Shown: positions 27,483 through 41,716 of the stretch, piece by piece
Numbering within the stretch: position 1 is the stretch's first letter
Layout: the number at the start of each line of letters is the position of its first letter
Assembly: GCF_014643775.1 (NCBI RefSeq)
Contig: NZ_BMKC01000001.1
Location: 1,116,001-1,180,000, forward strand
Direction: 5' to 3'
Length of the DNA stretch: 64,000 bases
Origin: Arenimonas soli
Lineage (GTDB): Bacteria > Pseudomonadota > Gammaproteobacteria > Xanthomonadales > Xanthomonadaceae
Made by a program: the position numbers and the translations under genes
Notes under the pieces: generated by a model
Databases searched by the model: none
What the model was told of the DNA's origin: nothing
Seen by the model: the letters and a program-made list of their open reading frames with translations, nothing else

Positions 27483-28370
27483 ATGCCGATGAACACGCGC
27501 CCGACGCTTTCCATGTACTGCCTGGCCGCCGGACTGCTGGTGCTGTTGGCCGGCTGCACGGCGATCGCCGGCCGGGCCGGCGACCGTTTCGCCGGGCAGC
27601 TGGGCGACGCGGTCTACAACAGCAACGATCCGGCCACCGTGCGCGACGGCCTGCCGGCCTACCTGCTGCTGATCGACGCGCTGGTGCAGGGCCAGACCCC
27701 CGGCAAGCGGGGCAACGCGCCGCTGCTGTTCGCCGCCGCGGGTTTGAACGGCGCCTACGCCGGCAGCTTCACCGGCGACGACGCGGTGCGCGCACAACGC
27801 CTGTCGGCCAAGGCCCTGGACTATGCCCGGCGCGGCACCTGCCTGCGCAACGCGGGCCTGTGCGACGCGATGCCGGGTCCGGTCGACGCCTTCCAGGCGC
27901 AGGTCGCCGCGGCGCCGGCCGATGACATCCAGACCCTTTACGCCCTGGGCGCCGCCTGGGCCGGCTACCTGCAGGCCCATCGCGACGACTGGGCCGCCAT
28001 CGCGGACCTGCCCAAGGTGCAGGCGCTGCTCGAGCGCGTGGCCGGCATCGACCCCGGCCACGACCGCGGCATGGTGAGGGTCTACCTGGGCGTGCTGCAT
28101 TCGCTGCGCCCCGAGTCCGTCGGCGGCCGCCCAGAGCTGGGCCGCGAACACTTCGAGGCCGCCATTGCACAGTCCCGCGGCCGCAATCTCTACGCCAAGG
28201 TCCTGATGGCGGAAACCTACGCCCGGCTGGTGTACGACCAGCCGCTGCACGACCGCCTGCTGGCCGAGGTACTGGCCGCCGAACCCGCCGAGCCGGGGCT
28301 CACCCTGATGAACGTGCTGGCCCAGGAGCGCGCCCACGCGCTGGTGGCCAGCGGCCGCGAATTTTTCTGA
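27483..28370 (+). CDS. TRAP transporter-associated lipoprotein TatT
   Basis: 295-residue lipoprotein. A hydrophobic N-terminal segment ends in the lipobox LLAGC (Cys about residue 24), so it is probably anchored to a membrane facing the periplasm. The remainder is helical and matches the TatT component family, known from Treponema Tp0956, whose TPR-like trimer binds the TRAP binding protein TatP. Its gene is followed 13 bases later by the DctP-type binding protein, then DctQ and DctM. This supports a role in handing a ligand, perhaps hydrophobic, to the transporter. The first of two nearby in-frame ATGs is used. Confidence 0.82.
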   Translation: MPMNTRPTLSMYCLAAGLLVLLAGCTAIAGRAGDRFAGQLGDAVYNSNDPATVRDGLPAYLLLIDALVQGQTPGKRGNAPLLFAAAGLNGAYAGSFTGDDAVRAQRLSAKALDYARRGTCLRNAGLCDAMPGPVDAFQAQVAAAPADDIQTLYALGAAWAGYLQAHRDDWAAIADLPKVQALLERVAGIDPGHDRGMVRVYLGVLHSLRPESVGGRPELGREHFEAAIAQSRGRNLYAKVLMAETYARLVYDQPLHDRLLAEVLAAEPAEPGLTLMNVLAQERAHALVASGREFF

Positions 28371-28383
28371 CCGGGGAAACGCC

Positions 28384-29370
28384 ATGTTCCGCCCGCTGTT
28401 GATGTGCCTGCTGTTCGCCCTGTCGCTGCCCGCCGGCGCCCAGGCGATCAAGATCGCCACCCTGGCCCCCGAAGGCTCGGCGTGGATGCGCGAACTGCGC
28501 ACCGCCGCCGAAGAGGTGGGGAAGGGCACCGAGGGTCGGGTGCAGGTGAAGTTCTACCCCGGCGGGGTGATGGGCAACGACGCGGTGGTCCTGCGCAAGA
28601 TGCGCCTGGGGCAACTGCAGGGCGGGGTGCTGACCGCCAGCGAGCTGTCCATGGTCTATCCCGATGCGCCGGCCTACAGCCTGCCCTTCCTGTTCGACGA
28701 CTGGAACGACGTGCAGCGCGTACGTGCGGCGGTGGATCCGCTGCTGGCCAAGGGTTTCGAAGAACGCGGCCTGCGCATGCTGGGCGTCTCGGGCGTGGGT
28801 TTCGCCTACCTGATGGGCGACCGCCCGCTGCGCCGCCAAGCCGACGTGGCCGGCATCAAGCTCTGGGTGCCGCAGAACGACGTCATCGCCATCCGCACCT
28901 TCGAGGCCGCCGGCATCAGCCCGATCCCGCTGCCCATCGGCGACGTGTTCACCAGCCTGCAGACCGGCATGGTCGATACCGTCGCCAATACGCCCAGCGG
29001 CGCGATCGCCCTGCAGTGGCACGGCAAGCTCAAGCACATGGTGGACCTGCCGCTGACCTTCGTCGTCGGTTACCTGGTGCTGGACGAGAAGGCCTGGAAG
29101 CGGCTTTCGCCGGCCGACCAGCAGGTGCTGGCGAAAGCCTTCGGCGAGGCCGCCGCGCGCATGGACGCGACCGTCCAGCGCGACAACCTGGCGGCGCTCG
29201 AGGCGCTGAAGGGGCAGGGACTGTCCGTGCACACCCTGGCGCCCGAGGAAGCCGCGCGCTGGCGCGCCGCCGGCAACCAGGTCATTGCCGACATGGAGGC
29301 CAGGGGCGAACTCTCGGCCGGCGTGATGTCGGCCGTGCGCAAGGCGCTGGCCGCGGACGGGACGCCCTGA
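28384..29370 (+). CDS. TRAP transporter substrate-binding protein (DctP/TatP type)
   Basis: 328-residue periplasmic binding protein with a Sec signal peptide ending near AGAQA (about residue 20). The DctP family pattern is clear: IKIATLAPEGSAWMRE at the mature N-terminus, VKFYPGGVMGND, GIKLWVPQNDVI and a LKHMVDLPLTF block with the conserved Arg of GLRMLGV region nearby. Linked TatT suggests it belongs to the TRAP subgroup (TatP) that works with a TPR lipoprotein. The ligand is not evident; organic acids are typical of the wider family. Confidence 0.88.
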   Translation: MFRPLLMCLLFALSLPAGAQAIKIATLAPEGSAWMRELRTAAEEVGKGTEGRVQVKFYPGGVMGNDAVVLRKMRLGQLQGGVLTASELSMVYPDAPAYSLPFLFDDWNDVQRVRAAVDPLLAKGFEERGLRMLGVSGVGFAYLMGDRPLRRQADVAGIKLWVPQNDVIAIRTFEAAGISPIPLPIGDVFTSLQTGMVDTVANTPSGAIALQWHGKLKHMVDLPLTFVVGYLVLDEKAWKRLSPADQQVLAKAFGEAAARMDATVQRDNLAALEALKGQGLSVHTLAPEEAARWRAAGNQVIADMEARGELSAGVMSAVRKALAADGTP

Positions 29371-29373
29371 TCC

Positions 29374-29855
29374 ATGCCCGGCCGCTGGGTCCGGCGCCTG
29401 CACCAGGCCGAGGACGTGCTGCTGGCGGCGCTGCTTGCGTCGCTGCTGCTGCTGTCGCTGGCGCAGATCGGGCTGCGCCTGTTCCTTGACACCGGCCTGG
29501 CCTGGGCGGAACCGGCCGGGCGCGCCGGCGTGCTCTGGCTGGCGCTGCTGGGCGCCCTGGGCGCCACCCGCGGCCACCGCCACATCGCCATTGATGCGCT
29601 GCCGCGGGTGCTGCCGCCGCCGGCCCGGCGCCTGGCCTGGGCCATCGCGCAGGCGGCCACGGCAGTGCTCTGCGCGGGCATGGCCTGGCTGGGCTGGGGC
29701 CTGGTGCAGCTTGAACGCGAAGCGCCGATGCCTTTCATCGCCGGCGTGCCCAGCTGGGTGCCGATGCTGGCGCTGCCCCTGGGCTTCGGGCTGATGGCGG
29801 TCCGGTTTGCGCTGGCGGCAGGGGCGCAACCGCCCGAGCCGCGGGACATGGACGC

Positions 29856-29859
<4 letters not shown>
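29374..29859 (+). CDS. TRAP transporter small permease (DctQ)
   Basis: 161-residue integral membrane protein with four hydrophobic segments, the small subunit of a TRAP permease. The motif RAGVLWLALLGALGATRGHRHIAID is the family signature (WLALLGA with GHRHI). It starts 3 bases after dctP and overlaps dctM by four bases. Confidence 0.88.
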
Positions 29860-32667
<2,808 letters not shown>

Positions 32668-32675
32668 GGCCACCC

Positions 32676-34240
<1,565 letters not shown>

Positions 34241-34244
<4 letters not shown>

Positions 34245-34723
34245 AACCGACGTTCTCCCCGCAGGACGAAACCTGGATGCAGCAGGCCCTGGCCCTGGCG
34301 GCCCGGGCTGAAAGCGAAGGCGAGGTACCGGTCGGCGCCGTGCTGGTCGGCCCCGACGGCGCGCTGCTGGCCGAGGGCTGGAACCGCAACATCGGCGACA
34401 AGGACCCGACCGCGCACGCCGAGATCGTGGCCATGCGCCGTGCCGGCCAGGCACTGGGCAACCACCGCCTGGTCGGCTGCACGCTGTACGTCACCCTGGA
34501 GCCCTGCGCGATGTGCGCCATGGCCATGGTGCACGCCCGGCTGGCGCGGGTGGTTTACGGCGCCGACGACCCCAAGACCGGCGCGGCCGGAAGCGTGTTC
34601 AACCTGCTTTCCGATTCACGGCACAACCACCGCCTGGTCGCCGAAGGCGGGCTGCTGGGCGACGAAGCGGGGCGTCGGCTTACCGACTACTTCCGCCGCA
34701 AGCGGGCGCGCCCCGGCCTGTGA
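34241..34723 (+). CDS. tadA: tRNA adenosine(34) deaminase TadA
   Basis: 160-residue zinc enzyme that converts A34 to inosine in tRNA-Arg(ACG). The zinc/catalytic motifs HAEI (with Glu proton shuttle) and PCAMCAMAM are both present, and [10 protein letters not shown] is the family block. It starts at the ATG overlapping the guaA stop (ATGA); an upstream GTG two codons earlier is possible. Translational coupling to guaA is likely. Confidence 0.93.
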
Positions 34724-35191
34724 TCAGCGGGCGCCGCCGCGCCGCGACATCTCGATATCGAGCTCGGCGTCGAAGTTGCGCACCGCCATCACCACCTCCA
34801 GGCCCATGAACAGGCTGGCCGCCAGCATGCTCAGCACGCCGGCGATGGCCAGCAGGGTCGGCGCCAGTCCCATCTGGAAGCCGCTGAAGGCGTCCGCCGC
34901 CAGCGCCAGGCTGGTGCCGACGAAACAGCCCAGCGACACGTAGAGCATCACGCAGGCACGCATCACATGGGTGGCGCGGGCGCGGTGCCGGCGGATCTGC
35001 ACCTCCAGCACCGGCCGGTGCTCGGCCCCGGTGTTCTCCCACTGGCCCAGCAGCGCCCGCAGCCGGTCCACCACGCGCGCCAGCCGGTTGTTGGCCGAGA
35101 TCAGCAGCGAGCCGGTGGCCGCCATCAACAGGGCAGGGGCCAGCATCGAGGACAGGATGCGGTAGTGGTCGAGGTTGTCCACGGGGAACAT
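34724..35191 (-). CDS. DUF2721 family membrane protein
   Basis: 155-residue inner-membrane protein with three hydrophobic segments (about residues 14-36, 82-105 and 110-140) separated by a basic helix ([14 protein letters not shown] and [11 protein letters not shown]). This matches DUF2721, of unknown function. The start is the ATG giving [11 protein letters not shown]; a longer frame to 35242 would cross the divergent orn promoter. Its stop directly abuts that of tadA, so the two genes converge. Confidence 0.8.
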   Translation of the reverse strand: MFPVDNLDHYRILSSMLAPALLMAATGSLLISANNRLARVVDRLRALLGQWENTGAEHRPVLEVQIRRHRARATHVMRACVMLYVSLGCFVGTSLALAADAFSGFQMGLAPTLLAIAGVLSMLAASLFMGLEVVMAVRNFDAELDIEMSRRGGAR

Positions 35192-35258
35192 GGGCGGGCC
35201 TGGGAGCGTGGGGGGAGCGGGGTATGATGCCGGCTCCGCCACCTATGCCGCCAGCCGC

Positions 35259-35840
35259 ATGCCCGCCAACCCGAACAACCTGGTCTGGATCGACCTGGAA
35301 ATGACCGGCCTGGATCCGGACACCGACTCGGTCATCGAGATCGCCACCCTGGTCACCGACAGCGAGCTCAATATCCTGGCCGAGGGCCCGGAGCTTGCCA
35401 TCGCGCACCCGGTGGAACGACTCGAAGCCATGGACGACTGGAACCGCGGCACCCACACCCGCTCGGGCCTGTGGCAGCGCGTGCTCGACAGCCAGGTCTC
35501 GATGGCCCAGGCCGAAGCGCTGACGGTGGCCTTTCTGGCCGACTGGGTGCCGGCGGGCAAGTCACCGATCTGCGGCAATTCGATCTGCCAGGACCGGCGT
35601 TTCCTGGTCCGGCACATGCCGCGGCTGGAGCGCTATTTCCACTACCGCAACCTCGACGTGTCCACGCTCAAGGAGCTGTCGCGGCGCTGGTCGCCGGACG
35701 TGCTGGCGGGGGTTGAGAAGGTCGGCGCGCATACGGCGCTTTCCGACATCCGCGAATCGGTGAAGGAACTGGCGCACTACCGCCGGCACATGGGCCGGCT
35801 GGGCGGGCTGGCGGACCTGGCCAGCCCCGGCGGCCAATAA
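35259..35840 (+). CDS. orn: Oligoribonuclease
   Basis: 193-residue cytoplasmic 3'-5' exonuclease that degrades dinucleotides, including pGpG from c-di-GMP. The DEDDh residues are visible: [10 protein letters not shown] (Asp, Glu), a central NSICQDRRF (Asp) and [10 protein letters not shown] (His, Asp). The start gives [15 protein letters not shown]; the longer frame to 35175 overlaps the DUF2721 gene. A TATGAT at 35222-35227 in the 67-base divergent gap is a possible -10 box. Confidence 0.95.
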   Translation: MPANPNNLVWIDLEMTGLDPDTDSVIEIATLVTDSELNILAEGPELAIAHPVERLEAMDDWNRGTHTRSGLWQRVLDSQVSMAQAEALTVAFLADWVPAGKSPICGNSICQDRRFLVRHMPRLERYFHYRNLDVSTLKELSRRWSPDVLAGVEKVGAHTALSDIRESVKELAHYRRHMGRLGGLADLASPGGQ

Positions 35841-35846
35841 AACGGG

Positions 35847-36839
35847 TCAGTCCTTCTCCACGGTCGCGAACGCGGCCTTGGGCAAGTCCAGCACCTGCCC
35901 GTCGGGGCCGTGGTGGTAGATGTGCAGGTCGCGCTGCGGGAAGGGGATGGTGATGCCGATTTCGCCGAAGTTGCGGTGCACGGCTTCCTTGAGGTCGCTG
36001 CCGGTGGCGATGTAGTCCGGGGTTTGCGTCCAGGCACGCAGCACCAGGTCCACGCTCGATTCGCCCAGGCCCGTCACCAGCACCTCCGGCGCGGGATCGT
36101 CGAGCACCTTGTCGTGACCGTGCGCCAGCGCCAGCAGGGCCTCGCGGGCCTTGCGCACATCGTCGCCGTAGCCGATGCCGATTTCCAGGTCGATGCGACG
36201 CTGGCCGCGGGCGGTGAAGTTGATGATCGGCGCGGTGGTGATTTCGCTGTTGGGCAGCACCACGTCGTGGTTCTGGTAGGCGCGCAGCACGGTCTGGAAG
36301 ATGCCGACGCGTTCGACGATGCCCTGCTGGCCGGCGGCTTCCACGGCGTCACCTGCGCGGAAGGGTCGCAGCACGATCAGCATGACGCCGGCGGCGATGT
36401 TCGACAGCGAATCCTTCAGGGCCAGGCCGACCGCCAGGCCGGCGGCACCGAGCACCGCCAGCAGCGACGTCGTGGGGACGCCGACCGCGTCGAGCACCGC
36501 GACGAACACGACCACCAGGCCCACCACCCGGATGATCTTGCCCAGGAAGTCGCGCAGGATCTGTTCCATGCCCGAGCGGGTCATTACCCGGTCCGCACCC
36601 TTGGTGAGCAGCTTGATCAGGAACCAGCCGATCAGGCCGACCGCCACCGCCAGCATCACCTTCGCCGCCCAGGGCGGCATGTTCAGCAGGTCGGCAAGCT
36701 GGGCCTCGACCCCATCTATCCGGGAAGCGGCACGTGCCGCCGCGTTGGCGGCCTCGGTGGCCGATTCTGCCGCCTGCGCCGCCTGTTCGGCGGCGTCGGA
36801 GGGCGCGGAAGTGTTTGGGGTCGTGGTCGCTTGGGTCAT
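35847..36839 (-). CDS. MscS-family small-conductance mechanosensitive channel
   Basis: 330-residue membrane protein. An Ala-rich N-terminal segment is followed by three transmembrane helices (about residues 58-80, 95-120 and 125-150). The pore helix has the Gly/Ala-rich AVLGAAGLAVGLALKDSLSN pattern, then the beta domain with RPFRAGDAVEAAGQQG and VVLPNSEI, and a C-terminal domain ending VPFPQRDLHIYH-like. It would open on membrane tension. The ATG shares one base with the ppsA stop, so it is co-transcribed downstream of ppsA. Confidence 0.9.
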   Translation of the reverse strand: MTQATTTPNTSAPSDAAEQAAQAAESATEAANAAARAASRIDGVEAQLADLLNMPPWAAKVMLAVAVGLIGWFLIKLLTKGADRVMTRSGMEQILRDFLGKIIRVVGLVVVFVAVLDAVGVPTTSLLAVLGAAGLAVGLALKDSLSNIAAGVMLIVLRPFRAGDAVEAAGQQGIVERVGIFQTVLRAYQNHDVVLPNSEITTAPIINFTARGQRRIDLEIGIGYGDDVRKAREALLALAHGHDKVLDDPAPEVLVTGLGESSVDLVLRAWTQTPDYIATGSDLKEAVHRNFGEIGITIPFPQRDLHIYHHGPDGQVLDLPKAAFATVEKD

Positions 36840-39223
36840 CAATTCGCCTTGAGTTTGGCCAGTCGCAGCCAGGTATCGATGACGGTATCGGGGTTGAGCG
36901 ACACGGACTCGATGCCCTGCTGCATCAACCAGTCGGCCAGGTCGGGGTGGTCGGACGGACCCTGGCCGCAGATACCGATGTATTTGCCCTTGGCCTTCGC
37001 GGTGGAGATCGCCATGGCCAGCAGCTTCTTGACGGCGGCGTCGCGCTCGTCGAACAGGTGGGCAACGATACCCGAGTCGCGGTCAAGGCCGAGTGTAAGC
37101 TGGGTGAGATCGTTCGAACCGATCGAGAAGCCGTCGAACATCTCCAGGAATTCCTCCGCCAGCAGTGCGTTGGACGGCAGCTCGCACATCATGATGATCT
37201 TCAGGCCGTTCTCGCCGCGCTTGAGCCCGTTGGCTTCCAGCGTTTCGATGACGGCGCGGCCTTCGGCCAGGGTGCGCACGAAGGGGATCATGATCCAGCA
37301 GTTGGTCAGGCCCATCTGATCGCGGACCTTGCGCACCGCCTGGCACTCGAGCGCGAAACACTCGCGGAACTCGGGGTGCACGTAGCGCGAGGCGCCGCGG
37401 AAACCGATCATCGGGTTTTCTTCGTGTGGCTCGTACTGCTTGCCGCCGACGAGGTTGGCGTATTCGTTGGACTTGAAGTCCGACAGGCGCACGATGACGG
37501 CATTGGGCGCGAACGCCGCCGTCAGCGTGGCGATGCCCTCGGCCAGGCGCTCGACGTAGAAGGACACCGGGTCGGCGTAGCCGGCGGTGATCTGGTCGAT
37601 CTGCTTCTTCAGGTCGGCCGGCTGCTTGGAATACTCGAGCAGGGCACGCGGATGCACGCCGATCTGGCGGGCGATGATGAACTCAAGGCGCGCCAGGCCG
37701 ATGCCCTGGTTGGGCAACTGGGCGAAGTCGAAGGCACGTTCCGGGTTGCCGACGTTCATCATGATCTTCAGCGGCGCCGGCGGCATGTTGCCAAGGTCGG
37801 TGGTGGTGACCTCGAAGCCGAGCTTGCCGTCGTAGATGTAGCCGGTGTCGCCTTCGGCGCAGCTGATGGTGACTTCGGCGCCGTCCGGGATCGAGGTCAT
37901 GGCGTCGCCGGTGCCGACCACGGCCGGCACGCCCAGTTCGCGGGCAATGATGGCGGCGTGGCAGGTGCGGCCACCGCGGTTGGTGACGATGGCGGCGGCA
38001 CGTTTCATGATCGGCTCCCAGTCGGGGTCGGTCATGTCGGCCACCAGCACGTCGCCGGGCTGGAACTTGCTCATCTCGGCCAGGCTGCGCACGATGCGCG
38101 CGGTGCCGGCACCGATCTTGTGGCCGATGGCGCGGCCTTCGGACAGCACTTCGCCGCGCTGGTCCAGGTGGAAGCGTTCGATCTGGGTGGCGTGGGCACG
38201 CGACTTCACCGTCTCCGGGCGCGCCTGCACGACGTAGAGCTTGCCGGTGTTGCCGTCCTTGGCCCACTCGATGTCCATCGGTCGGCCGTAGTGTTCTTCG
38301 ATGACCAGGGCCTGGCGGGAGAGTTCCTCGACGTCGGCGTCGGAGATCGAGAACTGGCGCTGCAGTTCGGCCGGCGTGTCTTCGGTGCGCACCCGTTCGC
38401 CCGGGGTGTCGGAATAGACCATGCGCAGCTGCTTGCTGCCCAGCGTGCGGCGCAGGACGGCCGGTTTGCCCTGGCGCAGGGTGGGCTTGTAGACGTAGAA
38501 CTCGTCGGGGTTGACCGCGCCCTGCACGACCATTTCACCCAAGCCGAAGCTCGAGGTCACGAAGACCACGTCGCGGAAACCCGACTCGGTGTCGAGCGTG
38601 AACAGCACGCCCGAGGCGCCGATGTCCGAGCGCACCATCAGCTGCACGCCGGCGCTGAGGAATACGTCTTCGTGCTTGAAGCCGTGGTGCACGCGGTAGG
38701 CGATGGCGCGGTCGTTGTAGAGGCTGGCGAAGACTTCCTTCACCTTGCGCACCACGTCGTCTTCGCCGGTGACGTTGAGGAAGGTTTCCTGCTGGCCGGC
38801 GAAGCTGGCGTCGGGCAGGTCCTCGGCGGTGGCCGAGGAGCGCACGGCGACGGCGATGTCGCTGGCGCCCGCCTCGCTGCACATGCGCCGGTAGCCATCG
38901 CGGATGGCCTGGTCGAGATCGGGCTGCAGCGGGGCGTCGATGACCCAGCCGCGGATTTCGCCGCCGGCCGCGACCAGGGCGTCCACGTCCTCGACGTCGA
39001 GCGTGGCCAGGCGGTCGAAAATGCGTTTGCTCAGGTCGTTGTGGGCGATGAAGCGCCGGAAGGCGTCCGCCGTGGTGGCGAAACCACCGGGCACCGAGAC
39101 CCCCAGCTGGGCCAGGTGGCCAATCATCTCGCCCAGCGAGGAGTTCTTGCCGCCAACCTGGGCAAGGTCGGACAGGCGAAGTTCGTGCAGCCAAAGGACG
39201 TCGGCGTTCAAGGGTGTCTCCAT
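36839..39223 (-). CDS. ppsA: Phosphoenolpyruvate synthase
   Basis: 794-residue cytoplasmic enzyme converting pyruvate and ATP to PEP, AMP and phosphate for gluconeogenesis. Domains in order: ATP-grasp PPDK N-terminal domain ([23 protein letters not shown]), swivelling phosphohistidine domain ([15 protein letters not shown], His near residue 420) and C-terminal PEP/pyruvate barrel ([31 protein letters not shown]). The start gives [15 protein letters not shown]; the longer frame to 40192 runs over ppsR and is rejected. It is divergent from its regulator ppsR with 72 bases between. Confidence 0.96.
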   Translation of the reverse strand: METPLNADVLWLHELRLSDLAQVGGKNSSLGEMIGHLAQLGVSVPGGFATTADAFRRFIAHNDLSKRIFDRLATLDVEDVDALVAAGGEIRGWVIDAPLQPDLDQAIRDGYRRMCSEAGASDIAVAVRSSATAEDLPDASFAGQQETFLNVTGEDDVVRKVKEVFASLYNDRAIAYRVHHGFKHEDVFLSAGVQLMVRSDIGASGVLFTLDTESGFRDVVFVTSSFGLGEMVVQGAVNPDEFYVYKPTLRQGKPAVLRRTLGSKQLRMVYSDTPGERVRTEDTPAELQRQFSISDADVEELSRQALVIEEHYGRPMDIEWAKDGNTGKLYVVQARPETVKSRAHATQIERFHLDQRGEVLSEGRAIGHKIGAGTARIVRSLAEMSKFQPGDVLVADMTDPDWEPIMKRAAAIVTNRGGRTCHAAIIARELGVPAVVGTGDAMTSIPDGAEVTISCAEGDTGYIYDGKLGFEVTTTDLGNMPPAPLKIMMNVGNPERAFDFAQLPNQGIGLARLEFIIARQIGVHPRALLEYSKQPADLKKQIDQITAGYADPVSFYVERLAEGIATLTAAFAPNAVIVRLSDFKSNEYANLVGGKQYEPHEENPMIGFRGASRYVHPEFRECFALECQAVRKVRDQMGLTNCWIMIPFVRTLAEGRAVIETLEANGLKRGENGLKIIMMCELPSNALLAEEFLEMFDGFSIGSNDLTQLTLGLDRDSGIVAHLFDERDAAVKKLLAMAISTAKAKGKYIGICGQGPSDHPDLADWLMQQGIESVSLNPDTVIDTWLRLAKLKAN

Positions 39224-39295
39224 GCGCTCCAAGCTGCGTATGATGCGACCCGAGCGCACGCCATACAAGCTTGAATTCTCAGGGGAAAGCAGGGC
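39224..39295. promoter_or_regulatory. Divergent ppsA-ppsR intergenic region
   Basis: 72 bases between the two start codons, more AT-rich than its flanks, with TATGAT (39240-39245) on the plus strand and CATCATAC on the minus strand as -10 candidates. No operator palindrome was recognised. The AGGGGAAAG ribosome site of ppsR lies at its right end. Confidence 0.4.
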
Positions 39296-40117
39296 ATGGA
39301 AGGGGTACGGCCGGTTTTTTACGTCTCCGACGGCACGGGCATCACGGCCGAGACCATCGGCCACAGCCTGCTGACCCAGTTCAGCGGCACCGAATTCGCC
39401 ACCCGCCGCATCGCCTTCGTGGACAGCGTCGAGAAGGCCGATGCCGCCGTCGCCGAAATCCGGGCGGCCGGCGAGGAAAGCGGGCTGCGCCCGGTGGTGG
39501 TGAACACCGTCGTGGACCCCGACCTCAATTCCCTGCTGGCCGAAAGCGGGGCGCTGATGCTGGACGTGTTCGCGCCCTTCATCAGCCCGCTCGAACAGGA
39601 ACTGCAGCAAAAGCGCCACCCGCGCGTCGGCCACGCCCACGGCATGGTCGATTTCGCGGCCTACGAACAGCGCATCAACGCCACCAACTACGCGCTGACC
39701 CACGATGACGGCATGGACGTGCACTACGACGATGCCGACGTGATCCTGGTCGGCGTGTCCCGGTCGGGCAAGACCCCCACCTGCCTGTACATGGCGCTCC
39801 ACTATGGCGTGAAGGCGGCCAACTACCCGCTGACCATCGAAGACCTGGAAGGGCGCGAGCTGCCGCGGCGCCTGCGCGCCCACCGGCGCAAGCTGTTCGG
39901 ACTGACCATCGACCCCGAGCGCCTGGCGCAGATCCGCGAAGAACGCCGGCCCAATTCGCGCTACGCCACCCTGGCCACCTGCCGGTCGGAGGTGGTCGCG
40001 GCCGAGGCCCTGTTCCGCCAGGAAAACATCCCGGTCCTGAGCACCACCCACACCTCGATCGAAGAAATCGCCGGCAAGGTCCTGGCCAACCTGGGCATCC
40101 ACCGGCACATGTTCTGA
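39296..40117 (+). CDS. ppsR: Posphoenolpyruvate synthetase regulatory protein (kinase/pyrophosphorylase, DUF299)
   Basis: 273-residue cytoplasmic bifunctional enzyme that phosphorylates PEP synthase with ADP to inactivate it and uses phosphate to reverse this. The N-terminal [19 protein letters not shown] is the family signature and the P-loop [10 protein letters not shown] is at about residue 153. The target His-adjacent Thr of ppsA (in RTCH) is present in the divergently encoded enzyme, so enzyme and regulator are encoded together. Confidence 0.95.
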   Translation: MEGVRPVFYVSDGTGITAETIGHSLLTQFSGTEFATRRIAFVDSVEKADAAVAEIRAAGEESGLRPVVVNTVVDPDLNSLLAESGALMLDVFAPFISPLEQELQQKRHPRVGHAHGMVDFAAYEQRINATNYALTHDDGMDVHYDDADVILVGVSRSGKTPTCLYMALHYGVKAANYPLTIEDLEGRELPRRLRAHRRKLFGLTIDPERLAQIREERRPNSRYATLATCRSEVVAAEALFRQENIPVLSTTHTSIEEIAGKVLANLGIHRHMF

Positions 40118-40155
40118 GCCCTCCCGGCGGGCCTTTTCGCCCCCGGGCCGCGTGC

Positions 40156-40161
40156 TAGCAT
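40156..40161 (+). promoter_or_regulatory. Candidate -10 box for a leaderless DUF1249 message
   Basis: TAGCAT (four of six), with the predicted start 7 bases later on the A of the ATG at 40168. The -35 region is weak. Confidence 0.35.
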
Positions 40162-40167
40162 CGGGCC

Positions 40168-40668
40168 ATGCCTGCCGCCGCGCCATACGCACGAAACCTG
40201 CCGCGCCTGGGCCGCTTCGAGTGGCTCATGGGCCTGTACGGCGAGAACTTCACCCGCCTGACCCGCATGTTCCAGCCCCAGGCCCTGGCCGAAGGCGCCT
40301 ACCTGTCGCGCGTGCCCGATGGCCTGGACCTGCGCGTGGAGGTGCTGGCCCAGCACGCGTACACGGTCGAACTGCGGCTGAGCTACCTGATGATCGACGC
40401 CCGCACCGGCCAGCCGGATCCTTCGGCCTACGTGCGCCTGTATCGCGACGCGCGCCAGGCCGAGGCCACGCATTGTTATGTCGGCCGCCACTGGCAGGAC
40501 GTGCTGGGCCTGCGCCCGAGCGTGCAGGCCCTGGTCGGGCACCGCCTGAGGATGAATGGTTTCCTCAACAAGTGGCTGGACTATCTTGAAGGGCAGGGAC
40601 ACGGACCCCATTCCCTTTCCGACCTGGATCCGAGCGCGGCGGAGAAAAAAAACGCCGCCTGCGCTTGA
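40168..40668 (+). CDS. DUF1249 family protein (YqiB-like)
   Basis: 166-residue cytoplasmic protein. [34 protein letters not shown], and [14 protein letters not shown] match DUF1249/YqiB, whose function is unknown; in E. coli yqiB lies near cpdA and lipoprotein genes. The C-terminal tail after the conserved [11 protein letters not shown] is poorly conserved and Lys-rich. The stop overlaps the -35 box of the following tRNA promoter. Confidence 0.8.
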   Translation: MPAAAPYARNLPRLGRFEWLMGLYGENFTRLTRMFQPQALAEGAYLSRVPDGLDLRVEVLAQHAYTVELRLSYLMIDARTGQPDPSAYVRLYRDARQAEATHCYVGRHWQDVLGLRPSVQALVGHRLRMNGFLNKWLDYLEGQGHGPHSLSDLDPSAAEKKNAACA

Positions 40669-40693
40669 CGGACCTGCGGCTCATGTCTAAACT
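40665..40693 (+). promoter_or_regulatory. Sigma70 promoter for tRNA-Ala and tRNA-Glu
   Basis: TTGACG (40665-40670, five of six), a 17-base spacer and TAAACT (40688-40693, four of six), starting inside the stop region of the DUF1249 gene. The two tRNAs and the terminator at 40898 form one unit. Confidence 0.65.
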
Positions 40694-40711
40694 TCCGCTT
40701 CTTCCTTCGGT

Positions 40712-40787
<76 letters not shown>

Positions 40788-40808
40788 CCGATTTAGTTAG
40801 AGAACGCT

Positions 40809-40884
40809 GTCCCCATCGTCTAGAGGCCTAGGACATTACCCTTTCACGGTAGCGACCGGGGTTCGAATCCCCGTGGGGACGCCA
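40809..40884 (+). tRNA. tRNA-Glu(TTC)
   Basis: 76 bases; acceptor GTCCCCA pairs with TGGGGAC, anticodon loop CTTTCAC gives TTC, T-arm CGGGGTTCGAATCCCCG, discriminator G and CCA end. It is 21 bases after tRNA-Ala. Confidence 0.96.
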
Positions 40885-40897
40885 TCTAGCGTCGTTG

Positions 40898-40927
40898 AAA
40901 AGCCCGGCTCCGGCCGGGCTTTTTCTT
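40898..40927 (+). terminator. Rho-independent terminator after tRNA-Glu
   Basis: AGCCCGGC-TCCG-GCCGGGCT hairpin followed by TTTTTCTTT. It separates the tRNA unit from the aryl polyene cluster that begins 55 bases later. Confidence 0.85.
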
Positions 40928-40981
40928 TGCCTCCGCTGCGGCGAGGATGTCATCGGGAAGTAGGCCGGGGAGCGTCAGCGC

Positions 40982-41716
40982 ATGCACAACCGATTCGTGG
41001 TTTCGGACTGGTCCGCCTTCGCGCCGGGGCTGGAAAGCCGCGAGCAATGGCTGGCCTGGGCCAGGGCGCCGCACCTGCCGGAAGGTGAACAGGCACCTGC
41101 ACTCGCCGAAATGCCGGCCATGCAGCGCCGCCGGCTGGAGAGGCTCGGACGCATGGCGCTGCAGGTGGCCTGGCGACTGCAGCCGGAGCCCGAGCCTTCG
41201 GTGCCGGTGGTGTTTTCATCGCGGCACGGCGACATCACCCGCACCTTCCAGATGCTGCGCGGCCTGGCCGGCGGCGAGCCGCTTTCACCGACGCACTTCG
41301 GCCTGTCCACGCACAACGCGGTGGTCGCCCAGTATTCGATCGCGCGCGGCCTGACCGGCAACTACCTGGCGACCGCCGGCGGCGTGGAGTCGCCTGAGTC
41401 GGCCGTCACCGAAGCCCTGGGCCTGCTGGCCGATGGCGAAGCTTCGGTACTGGTCGTGCACTGCGACGACCTGACGCCGCCGGACTATGTCTGCTATCGC
41501 GACGAACCCGAGGCGCCCTACGCCTGGGCCTGGCGGCTGCGCCGGCCGGGGGAAGGCGAGGCTGCGTTGTCGCTCGGACCGGCCGGGGAGGGCGCGCAGG
41601 CGGCATCCGCCCCCGCGCTGCTGCCGCACGGCCTGGACGTCATGCGCTGGTTCCTGTCGGGCGAACCCGACCTGGTTGCGCCCGTTTCGGGGCGCTGCTG
41701 GAATCGCGATGCCTGA
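40982..41716 (+). CDS. Ketosynthase chain-length factor (ApeC-like)
   Basis: 244-residue protein related to the N-terminal half of beta-ketoacyl synthases. FSSRHGDITRTFQMLRGLA and LSPTHFGLSTHNAVVAQYSI are the family blocks; where a ketosynthase has its nucleophilic Cys the sequence reads ATAGGVESPESA, so it is not catalytic on its own. In the E. coli pathway the equivalent subunit (ApeC) pairs with the ketosynthase ApeO to set chain length. It is the first gene of the cluster, 55 bases after a terminator; a weak GGGGAG ribosome site precedes it. It overlaps the next gene by 8 bases. Confidence 0.85.
   Translation: MHNRFVVSDWSAFAPGLESREQWLAWARAPHLPEGEQAPALAEMPAMQRRRLERLGRMALQVAWRLQPEPEPSVPVVFSSRHGDITRTFQMLRGLAGGEPLSPTHFGLSTHNAVVAQYSIARGLTGNYLATAGGVESPESAVTEALGLLADGEASVLVVHCDDLTPPDYVCYRDEPEAPYAWAWRLRRPGEGEAALSLGPAGEGAQAASAPALLPHGLDVMRWFLSGEPDLVAPVSGRCWNRDA

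Noticed and set aside
36734-39274. Long plus-strand open frame of over 840 codons opposite ppsA
   Set aside because: It is antisense to a complete PEP synthase, has low-complexity, Val/Gly/Asp-rich residues, and shows no recognisable domain. This is expected in high-GC DNA.
39224-40192. Extended ppsA start
   Set aside because: The extension lies on the antisense of ppsR; PEP synthase starts at the ATG at 39223.
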